Positions 1 to 4,899 of a stretch of DNA of 5,349 nucleotides are shown here, piece after piece; positions within the stretch are counted from its first letter, which is position 1; each line of letters starts with the position of its first letter. The notes under the pieces were generated by a model that saw only the letters and a program-made list of their open reading frames with translations, was not told the DNA's origin and did not search any database. Where the stretch lies: positions 1 to 5,349 of the forward strand of contig JAJTHA010000130.1 in assembly GCA_021299565.1 (NCBI GenBank). Direction: 5' to 3'. Position numbers and translations under genes: made by a program. This DNA comes from Candidatus Caenarcanales bacterium (GTDB lineage Bacteria > Cyanobacteriota > Vampirovibrionia > LMEP-6097).

Positions 1-201
1 ACAGAAGCTTTTTTGCAAGCTTTAAATTTTGTAACAAAGCTTAGTAGTTCTGAAGAACTTTGCAAAACTATATTTAAAACTGAGATTGCATATATTGACA
101 AAACCTTAAATCAAAATATTTCTAACTTCGAACTTAGAGAAAAATTACTAGCTTACGAGCAAACAATCAAGCAACTTTATAACTTAACACAATATCCCTA
201 G
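1..201 (+). CDS. 3' end of an unknown gene (partial, runs off the left edge)
   Basis: The frame is open from the first base of the window to a TAG at 199-201, giving 66 residues. A TTG at 13 could act as a start, but codons before it are also open and nothing like a ribosome site precedes it, so this is most likely the C-terminal end of a longer protein. The visible part is polar and probably helical, rich in Lys, Glu, Leu and Asn, and ends in Leu-Thr-Gln-Tyr-Pro. There is no signal peptide, membrane segment or motif that I recognise. The next gene starts 34 bp downstream on the same strand, so the two may be co-transcribed. No function can be given. Confidence 0.6.
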   Translation, partial: TEAFLQALNFVTKLSSSEELCKTIFKTEIAYIDKTLNQNISNFELREKLLAYEQTIKQLYNLTQYP

Positions 202-235
202 GGGTTTACACCCAGTTGTATCACAGGTTCTCTTT

Positions 236-853
236 GTGAATAAAACACTTATGACCACCTCAACACGCAAAAATTTATTCGCATTTAGACCATTAGGTCC
301 ACATAATCAAACTGAAGATAGCATAGAGAACAACAAAGACATCAGGTTGATGTTAGATCTGGCCAATATCTGTAGATTTTTTATGGGCAAGCAAATTTCT
401 GCAATCATCGATACCTCCACTGTTCTTGATACTTATAGAAAATTAATCGATGAATGTAGTTATCTTCAAGATGAAGCTCAAATAGATCTTCTTGCTTCAA
501 GAATTTATCATGCACTTGAGAATACCAAAGCTGATAATAATTTACTTAAACTACCTGCGAGTAATTTACTCTTATTATTTTTTAGATTTTTTGATGTAAT
601 GGTTGAAACTTCTATCAAGCTCAAAGAAGGCAATGTACAAGCATCAGAGTTTTGGAAACAGTTAGACCCAAAAGATAGAGAGATATTATTGCTGCAATTG
701 AATTTGCTCAAGGCGAGATTGGCTTGTTGTCTCAAAGTTGCATTTGGCAAGTTTGATATGACAGTAACAGAATTTTTTGAAAAATACAGAGATCATAAAC
801 TATGGCAAAATAGTCTCAACAATAAAGAATTGATTATCGAGAAGATTAAGTAG
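236..853 (+). CDS. hypothetical protein, 205 residues, mostly helical
   Basis: I do not recognise this protein. It starts at GTG 236, chosen because a weak AGG lies 8 nt upstream (225-227); ATG 251 (residue 6) is the alternative and has no ribosome site. The first 35 residues are polar and probably disordered. The rest looks like an alpha-helical bundle with amphipathic stretches. A very hydrophobic helix, Leu- and Phe-rich, spans about residues 108-124, but the charged residues around it argue for a buried core helix rather than a membrane span. There are four cysteines: 46, 74 and the pair 164-165. No signal peptide or catalytic motif is visible. Codon use resembles the neighbouring genes, so I think it is real. 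It lies 34 bp after the preceding gene, and a palindromic repeat follows directly after its stop. Confidence 0.72.
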   Translation: MNKTLMTTSTRKNLFAFRPLGPHNQTEDSIENNKDIRLMLDLANICRFFMGKQISAIIDTSTVLDTYRKLIDECSYLQDEAQIDLLASRIYHALENTKADNNLLKLPASNLLLLFFRFFDVMVETSIKLKEGNVQASEFWKQLDPKDREILLLQLNLLKARLACCLKVAFGKFDMTVTEFFEKYRDHKLWQNSLNNKELIIEKIK

Positions 854-859
854 GCCACT

Positions 860-966
860 GTAATTACGAGCGAAGTTTTTATAGTCATTGCGAGCGAAGC
901 GAAGCAATCTCCATCGTTAATACCGAATGAGATCGCCACGATTTGCTTCGCAAATCTCGCGATGAC
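860..966. repeat. palindromic intergenic repeat, GTCATTGCGAG type, with a partial extra left arm
   Basis: The left arm at 884-893 (GTCATTGCGA) pairs with the right arm at 957-966 (TCGCGATGAC), with one G-T type position. Just inside the right arm is a perfect 7-bp hairpin, GATTTGC-TTC-GCAAATC, at 940-956. A second internal stem pairs 904-911 with 929-936 (7 of 8). The left side includes GCGAAGC, a sequence known to form a very stable DNA mini-hairpin. A degenerate extra copy of the left arm lies 24 bp upstream: 860-875 matches 884-899 at 14 of 16 positions. The element fills the gap between the hypothetical gene and aguB and is GC-richer than its surroundings. Similar elements are common dispersed repeats in several bacterial groups. 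A role in termination or mRNA stability is possible but not shown. Confidence 0.8.
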
Positions 967-987
967 AGTGCAAGAAACAAGTTCGCG

Positions 988-1015
988 GTCACGCCGTGAC
1001 AACCGCCGAAGGCGG
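988..1015. repeat. pair of adjacent triloop hairpins upstream of aguB
   Basis: Two perfect short hairpins stand 2 bp apart. They are GTCAC-GCC-GTGAC at 988-1000 and CCGCC-GAA-GGCGG at 1003-1015. Each has a 5-bp stem and a 3-nt loop. They follow directly on the palindromic repeat and end about 28 bp before the aguB start. They are probably part of the same dispersed repeat family or a second, nested one. No run of T follows, so they do not look like a rho-independent terminator on the plus strand. Confidence 0.65.
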
Positions 1016-1025
1016 ATAGTGAATA

Positions 1026-1034
1026 TGGTAGAAT
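1026..1034 (+). promoter_or_regulatory. possible extended -10 promoter box for aguBA
   Basis: TGG-TAGAAT matches the extended -10 pattern TGn-TATAAT at all but one position. Transcription would begin near 1041, only about 3 nt before the GTG start at 1044. That would fit the absence of a Shine-Dalgarno sequence before aguB and suggests a nearly leaderless mRNA. No convincing -35 box lies at the right distance, because that region is repeat sequence. The call is weak. Confidence 0.25.
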
Positions 1035-1043
1035 CTTTAGCTT

Positions 1044-1895
1044 GTGAAACTCTCATGGATACAAGGCAAGTCGCAATCTAGCACCGCAGCTAATCTAGAT
1101 TATTACAGCCAAAAAATCAAAGAAGCAGCTCAAAAAAATCCAGCTATAATTTTTTTGCCAGAGCTAATGACAAGTGATTATTTTGCGATCAAGCAAGATC
1201 CTGCCAATTTCAAATTGGCTCTTGAACTAGATTCTCCAGAGATAAAAGAATTTCAAAATTTAGCTAAGCAATTAAAAATCGATTTGATGTTGCCTTTTTT
1301 TGAAAAACAATCATCAGCGCTTTTTTTTAATTCGACTATTCACATAAACCATCAAGGGCAAATAGTCTCTCACTACCGCAAAATGCATATCCCTGATGAT
1401 CCTGGATTTAATGAGAAATATTACTTTAGTCCTGGGGACAAAGGCTTTGTAGTTACTCAGTGCCAAGAAGCAAAAGTCGGATTATTGATTTGTTGGGATC
1501 AATGGTTTCCTGAAGCAGCCAGAATCACTGCTCTAAAAGGAGCTGAGATACTTTATTACCCAACTGCAATAGGCTGGGATGATAATGAAGATCCAAGTGT
1601 ATATAAGTCTCAAGTTGAAGCTTGGACCACGATAATGAGAGCACACGCTATCGCCAATAATGTTTTTGTAGTTGCGGTAAATCGTACCGGAAGAGAAGGG
1701 CATCTGAATTTTTGGGGGCATTCTTTTGTCGCTGACCCCTTCGGAAAAATTCTTATTCAAAATGAAACAGAAGAATCAGTAAATCATCTTGATATTGATC
1801 TTGCTGAAATTGAATCAGCAAGACGTGTATGGCCGTTTTTTAGGGATAGGAGAGTAGATGCTTATGGCGATATCACCAGTAAATGGTTATCCTAA
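1044..1895 (+). CDS. aguB: N-carbamoylputrescine amidase (nitrilase family)
   Basis: This enzyme hydrolyses N-carbamoylputrescine to putrescine, CO2 and ammonia, the last step of the agmatine route to polyamines, in the cytoplasm. The 283 residues show the nitrilase-family triad in order: Glu40 in FLPEL, Lys113 in HYRKMHIPDDPGF, and Cys150 in LLICWDQWFPEAAR. Downstream are the family's YYPTAIGW, HAIANNVFV and VNRTG segments, and a WGHSFVADPFG block near residue 224-234. Length is close to the usual 290 or so. Start is GTG 1044: the frame has a TAG at 1038-1040 just upstream, and MKLSWIQ aligns with the family's first beta strand. No Shine-Dalgarno is visible. The 3' end overlaps aguA by 38 nt, so the two are co-transcribed. 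The neighbour and the CWDQWFPE signature separate it from other nitrilases such as beta-ureidopropionase. Confidence 0.95.
   Translation: MKLSWIQGKSQSSTAANLDYYSQKIKEAAQKNPAIIFLPELMTSDYFAIKQDPANFKLALELDSPEIKEFQNLAKQLKIDLMLPFFEKQSSALFFNSTIHINHQGQIVSHYRKMHIPDDPGFNEKYYFSPGDKGFVVTQCQEAKVGLLICWDQWFPEAARITALKGAEILYYPTAIGWDDNEDPSVYKSQVEAWTTIMRAHAIANNVFVVAVNRTGREGHLNFWGHSFVADPFGKILIQNETEESVNHLDIDLAEIESARRVWPFFRDRRVDAYGDITSKWLS
1848..1852 (+). promoter_or_regulatory. ribosome binding site of aguA, inside aguB
   Basis: AGGAG lies inside the aguB coding region, 5 nt before ATG 1858 and 11 nt before the in-frame ATG 1864. Both spacings are usable, so the site does not settle which ATG is used, but it shows that aguA has its own translation start on the shared mRNA. 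It is the clearest Shine-Dalgarno sequence in the window. Confidence 0.7.
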
Positions 1896-2901
1896 AACTT
1901 CTGTTTTTTATCCACCTGAGTGGCATAAACAAAAAGCAATTTGGCTGAGTTATCCGCATAACTTAAATGAATGGAATGATATACGCCTTAAACCAATACG
2001 TGCTTTTTATCATGAATTAATAAAGCTTATTTTAGAGTTTCAGGATATAAATCTGGTTTTTGCAAATGAAGATCTCAAAAATAATTTCCCTACTATTCAA
2101 GGCAAGTTCAAAGTCAATCCTATAGTGATTCCTAATAATGATATTTGGATTCGTGATTATGGTCCTTTTTTTGTTTTTAATAACAATAAAATAGAAATGC
2201 TTGATTTTGAGTTTAATGCTTGGGGAGAAAAATTCCCGCCTTGGAATCTAGACAATGAGGTCCCGGCGCAAATTGAAAAAATACTTTCATATCCAAGATC
2301 TTCATTTGATATGGTTTTAGAGGGAGGCGCTCTTGAGTTTAATGGAGATGGAGTGATTTTGACCACTAAGCAATGTCTTTTGAATAGCAATCGCAATCCA
2401 CATCTAAATCAAAATCAAATAGAGAAAAATCTCAAAAACGTTTTTAATATAGACGATGTGATTTGGCTAGAACGTGGTCTGGAAGGGGATCATACTGATG
2501 GTCATATTGATGATTTTGCTAGGTTTTATGACTACAATAAAGTCTTTTTGTGTGCGTCTGATGACGCGACTAATCCAAATTATCAACATCTAAAAGACTC
2601 ATTTGAAGTTCTTAGTAAGTGGAAACATTCCAATAAAAAATATAATTTGGAAGTCACTTTATTACCTATGCCAGTAATCATGAAGTTAGATGGAGAATAT
2701 CTTCCTAATTCATATGCTAATTTTATTTTTTTGAATGGTGCTGTTATCGTCCCAACTTTTGATTGCCCGCAAGATGAAATCGCTTTGGAGATTTTTTGCA
2801 AGGCATTGCCGTCTCATCAAGTCATTGGGCTTAATTCTAGATTGCTTGTGGAGGAAGGTGGGGGCTTGCATTGCATGTCCAAACAAGAGCCTTCTTTGTA
2901 A
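1858..2901 (+). CDS. aguA: agmatine deiminase (agmatine iminohydrolase)
   Basis: This enzyme converts agmatine to N-carbamoylputrescine and ammonia; AguB, encoded just upstream, then makes putrescine. The 347 residues match the porphyromonas-type peptidyl-arginine deiminase (guanidino-group modifying) fold. Visible motifs in order are PPEWHKQKAIWLSYPHN (19-35), NDIWIRDYGPF (94-104) with Asp100, LEGGALEFNGDG (154-165), HTDGHIDDFARF (212-223) with the expected catalytic His216 and Asp218, and GGGLHCMSKQEP (334-345) with the nucleophile Cys339. All expected active-site residues are present and the length is normal. ATG 1858 is chosen for its 5-nt spacing to AGGAG; ATG 1864 is also possible and would remove two residues. 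The 38-nt overlap with aguB suggests coupled translation. No arginine decarboxylase is nearby, so agmatine must come from elsewhere in the genome or from outside the cell. Confidence 0.96.
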   Translation: MLMAISPVNGYPKTSVFYPPEWHKQKAIWLSYPHNLNEWNDIRLKPIRAFYHELIKLILEFQDINLVFANEDLKNNFPTIQGKFKVNPIVIPNNDIWIRDYGPFFVFNNNKIEMLDFEFNAWGEKFPPWNLDNEVPAQIEKILSYPRSSFDMVLEGGALEFNGDGVILTTKQCLLNSNRNPHLNQNQIEKNLKNVFNIDDVIWLERGLEGDHTDGHIDDFARFYDYNKVFLCASDDATNPNYQHLKDSFEVLSKWKHSNKKYNLEVTLLPMPVIMKLDGEYLPNSYANFIFLNGAVIVPTFDCPQDEIALEIFCKALPSHQVIGLNSRLLVEEGGGLHCMSKQEPSL

Positions 2902-2910
2902 TTGAAATTT

Positions 2911-3021
2911 TCGTCACCCTGAGGAGCCCCGAAAGGGGCGACGTAAGGGTCCACGATGCATCATGGTATGTGGATCCTCACGTCGTGAACTTCGTTCACT
3001 CCTCAGGATGACTAGCGACGA
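2911..3021. repeat. palindromic repeat that folds as a complete four-way junction
   Basis: Four helices abut with no unpaired base between them. The outer stem is 2913-2925 with 3000-3012 (12 of 13 paired). Arm 1 is GCCCC-GAAA-GGGGC at 2926-2939. Arm 2 pairs 2940-2954 with 2970-2984 (13 Watson-Crick pairs, one wobble, one mismatch). Arm 3 is GTGAAC-TTC-GTTCAC at 2985-2999. A further TCGTC/GACGA pairing at 2911-2915 and 3017-3021 can compete with the outer stem. The right side runs into TTTTT at 3022-3026, so it could end aguBA transcripts. It shares its right-hand hairpin design (TTC triloop) with the repeat at 884-966 and an 11-bp terminus with the fragment at 4882-4892. Confidence 0.85.
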
Positions 3022-3025
3022 TTTT

Positions 3026-3031
3026 TATACT
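3026..3031 (+). promoter_or_regulatory. possible -10 box for the DedA-family gene
   Basis: TATACT matches TATAAT at five of six positions and lies 16 nt before the ATG at 3048. Transcription would start near 3038, leaving about 10 nt of leader with no Shine-Dalgarno. No -35 box at normal spacing is evident, since that region is the end of the repeat. An overlapping alternative, TATGAT at 3036-3041, is closer to the start. The call is weak. Confidence 0.25.
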
Positions 3032-3047
3032 AAGCTATGATGAACTT

Positions 3048-3632
3048 ATGCACGACTTAAAAGAATTTATAGAACTCATTGGCTATCCAGGAATTTTTGC
3101 AATAATTTTTGCAGAATCATGTTTAATTTTCTTTTTGCCAGGAGATACTTTGTTGTTCACCGCAGGTTTACTCGCTTCTCAAAATTTATTTTCATTGCCA
3201 ATTTTATTGATAGGTTGTTTTATCGCAGCAGTTCTAGGAAATAACGCTGGATATTTTTTTGGTAAGAAATTTGGAAGAAATCTATTTGAAAATCCAAATT
3301 CAAAAATTTTCAAGAAAAAACATCTTGAACTAACTGAAGAATATTACAACAAGCACGGTGCTAAAACTATTGTGCTAGCGAGATTCATGCCCATCATAAG
3401 AACATTTGCACCAGTTGTTGCAGGTATCGCTTTGATGAATTACAAAACATTTTTCATATATAATCTCGTTGGAGCTTTGCTTTGGGCGATTGGTGTAACA
3501 GTATTGGGTTATTTCCTTGGTACAGTTTTGCCAGATCCCGATAAATTTTTGTTACCAATTGTTGGCTTGATTTTTATTGCTTCATTGGCTCCAGCTTTAA
3601 TTCATTGGTGGCAAGAAAAGAAAAAATCTTAG
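3048..3632 (+). CDS. DedA/VTT-domain inner membrane protein
   Basis: DedA-family proteins are inner-membrane proteins linked to lipid-carrier flipping, proton-dependent transport and envelope integrity; the exact substrate here cannot be told. The 194 residues show the family signatures: Glu23 in FAESCLIFFLPGD with Pro31-Gly32-Asp33, then GYFFGKKFGR (68-77), and RFMPIIRTFAPVVAG (112-126). Arg112 and Arg118 have the six-residue spacing of the two essential arginines of E. coli members. Hydrophobic stretches lie near 10-30, 48-72, 105-130 (partly re-entrant), 133-158 and 167-186, followed by a basic WWQEKKKS tail. It is somewhat shorter than the usual 200-220 residues but looks complete. ATG 3048 is the only good start; no Shine-Dalgarno precedes it. 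The stop overlaps the stop of the convergent gene. Confidence 0.93.
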   Translation: MHDLKEFIELIGYPGIFAIIFAESCLIFFLPGDTLLFTAGLLASQNLFSLPILLIGCFIAAVLGNNAGYFFGKKFGRNLFENPNSKIFKKKHLELTEEYYNKHGAKTIVLARFMPIIRTFAPVVAGIALMNYKTFFIYNLVGALLWAIGVTVLGYFLGTVLPDPDKFLLPIVGLIFIASLAPALIHWWQEKKKS

Positions 3633-4810
3633 CTTGATTGAGTTTGTTTGTCTTTATCCTCAGGTTTTTTATTAGGGTCGTTTTGAGCTAATTTACCTTC
3701 CTGAGCGAGATTGGTTTTACCATCAAATCCACCAGAATGGCATGGACAATTGATTGAAACGGTATTATTAAAATGAGCATCAGCCATGCCCAGGAGATCT
3801 TCAAATTTCTTTTCATTGACATCTTGTCCCCTCACAGAAAAACCACTTATGGCATTTGGATCGTGAACCCCTCTTCCCCCATAAGAATAGCCATGCGCAG
3901 CTACACCAGTCAGAAGACCCAATTGAGCTTTTTCTCCATCTCTTTCTCTTATGCCATCAGCGTCTTTGGCTGCAGTTGTAATTGCAGCTTTATAATCATT
4001 CCAATTATCAACGACTTTGATTTTATCTGCTGGTACACCAGAAGCTAGAGCAATGGCTTTGAAGTTTTCAAAATCTGCTCTAAACATTTGTCCATGTTGA
4101 CCATGTCTTAGATCAGCAAGAAATACCGCATGAGATGCTTTATTGCATTGTGTACCAAAATCATCAGGAAGCTTATTGCCATTGATATTTACTGTTTGAC
4201 TATTGCCTCCGACATTACGACCATGAATTTCGTTGAAAACTTTACCAAGACTTTTGCCTTTACTGACAACTTCATTTCTCAATTCTTGACTCAAATAGTT
4301 ACCATTTTCTGTCATCCAAGATACTTTGCTCGACACAGTTGAATTGATTACTGAAAAATTTCCATCGCCTTTTCCGCCCTCAAGCAGTTTTAGATCTTGT
4401 TGACTGAGATCGGCGGTTCCGCCAATATATCCTGACTCTCCTCTTTCCCATCTATTACCGGGTCTCAAGCTATCATTACCTAGACCACTTGCAACAGCTC
4501 CTGATTCCTTCCATGCAGCAGGTGATAAAGCTGGATTTACAGCGTTGGAATTATTCATGAATGGAAACATCGATGAACCAGATGCAATTGCCATACCTCT
4601 ATGGAAAGCAAAATCCTCACCTACTTTGGCAAGTCTTTCTGCAAAAGCTGCTTGTCCTTCTGCAAAAGTACTTGAGCTTTCGTCTTTTTTGTTAGCTTCA
4701 TTATTGCCTGAAACTTTTTTCACTGCAGATTTAACCGTGCTATTAGACTTTTGAGAATTGCTAATGCCTGATGCGCTAACTTTATTTGATGATGGGGTGG
4801 GTATATTCAT
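3629..4810 (-). CDS. putative caspase-like (clan CD, C14-type) peptidase with unknown N-terminal region
   Basis: This 393-residue protein has two visible parts. Residues 1-225 are Ser/Asn/Gly/Lys-rich, largely disordered at first, with no signal peptide and no motif I know. Residues 226-361 read like the p20 half of a caspase or metacaspase: strand HAVFLADL (227-234), a helix-strand unit ending in KIKVV (263-267), strand LGLLTGVA ending in His306-Gly307, helix KKFEDLLGMA (334-343), and strand NTVSIN leading to Cys355-Pro-Cys357-His-Ser-Gly-Gly. His306 and Cys357 are 51 residues apart, as in known caspase-like dyads, and CHSGG is the metacaspase nucleophile motif. Cys355 stands where metacaspases have the S1-pocket Asp. 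Only a polar Lys/Asp/Gln tail follows, so a normal p10 half is missing. It could be an unusual peptidase, an inactive relative, or a chance resemblance. Start is ATG 4808-4810; no clear ribosome site precedes it. Confidence 0.6.
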   Translation of the reverse strand: MNIPTPSSNKVSASGISNSQKSNSTVKSAVKKVSGNNEANKKDESSSTFAEGQAAFAERLAKVGEDFAFHRGMAIASGSSMFPFMNNSNAVNPALSPAAWKESGAVASGLGNDSLRPGNRWERGESGYIGGTADLSQQDLKLLEGGKGDGNFSVINSTVSSKVSWMTENGNYLSQELRNEVVSKGKSLGKVFNEIHGRNVGGNSQTVNINGNKLPDDFGTQCNKASHAVFLADLRHGQHGQMFRADFENFKAIALASGVPADKIKVVDNWNDYKAAITTAAKDADGIRERDGEKAQLGLLTGVAAHGYSYGGRGVHDPNAISGFSVRGQDVNEKKFEDLLGMADAHFNNTVSINCPCHSGGFDGKTNLAQEGKLAQNDPNKKPEDKDKQTQSS

Positions 4811-4867
4811 CTAAATACTTTTTACTACAATATGCGTAACAAATTAGATTTAAGAGTTGGTTAAGAA

Positions 4868-4892
4868 GATCCTTCGCTGCGCTCAGGATGAC
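4868..4892. repeat. solo right end of the GTCATCCTGAG-type palindromic repeat
   Basis: CTCAGGATGAC at 4882-4892 is identical to the right terminus of the four-way-junction repeat (3002-3012), and GATCCTTCG at 4868-4876 resembles the ATCCT part of its arm 2. ATCCT (4869-4873) can pair with AGGAT (4885-4889) around a small CGC-T-GCG hairpin (4875-4881). No left arm is present nearby, so this is a truncated or minimal copy. It lies in the 89-bp gap between two minus-strand genes and could form a hairpin at the 3' end of the upstream one. Confidence 0.6.
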
Positions 4893-4899
4893 ATGACTA

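Noticed and set aside
196..213. CCCTAGGG palindrome and a GGGT/ACCC 4-bp hairpin after the first stop codon, considered as a terminator
   Set aside because: The stems are only 4 bp, and no T run follows.
860..1015. Repeat cluster considered as a CRISPR array
   Set aside because: The units are palindromic hairpins of different sequence with no regular repeat-spacer pattern, and no cas gene is nearby.
793..1056. Minus-strand open frame of 87 codons across the repeat region
   Set aside because: It lies almost wholly in the palindromic repeats and overlaps the ends of two plus-strand genes; its translation is low-information and repeat-derived.
1025..1081. Short ATG frame overlapping the aguB start, considered as a leader peptide
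   Set aside because: It is 18 codons, has no ribosome site, and overlaps the aguB start in another frame; the -10-like box covers its own start codon.
1321..1328. Run of eight T in aguB as a phase-variation tract
   Set aside because: The reading frame is intact, the gene is a metabolic enzyme, and T/A runs are expected in such an AT-rich genome.
2911..3021. Cloverleaf-like shape considered as a tRNA
   Set aside because: The arms are 13, 5, 14-15 and 6 bp with 3-4 nt loops on two of them. There is no 7-nt anticodon loop, no T-loop sequence and no CCA-ready acceptor end.
3773..4754. Plus-strand open frames inside the caspase-like gene
   Set aside because: They are antisense shadows of a long frame with clear domain-like structure; none has a ribosome site or recognisable protein.
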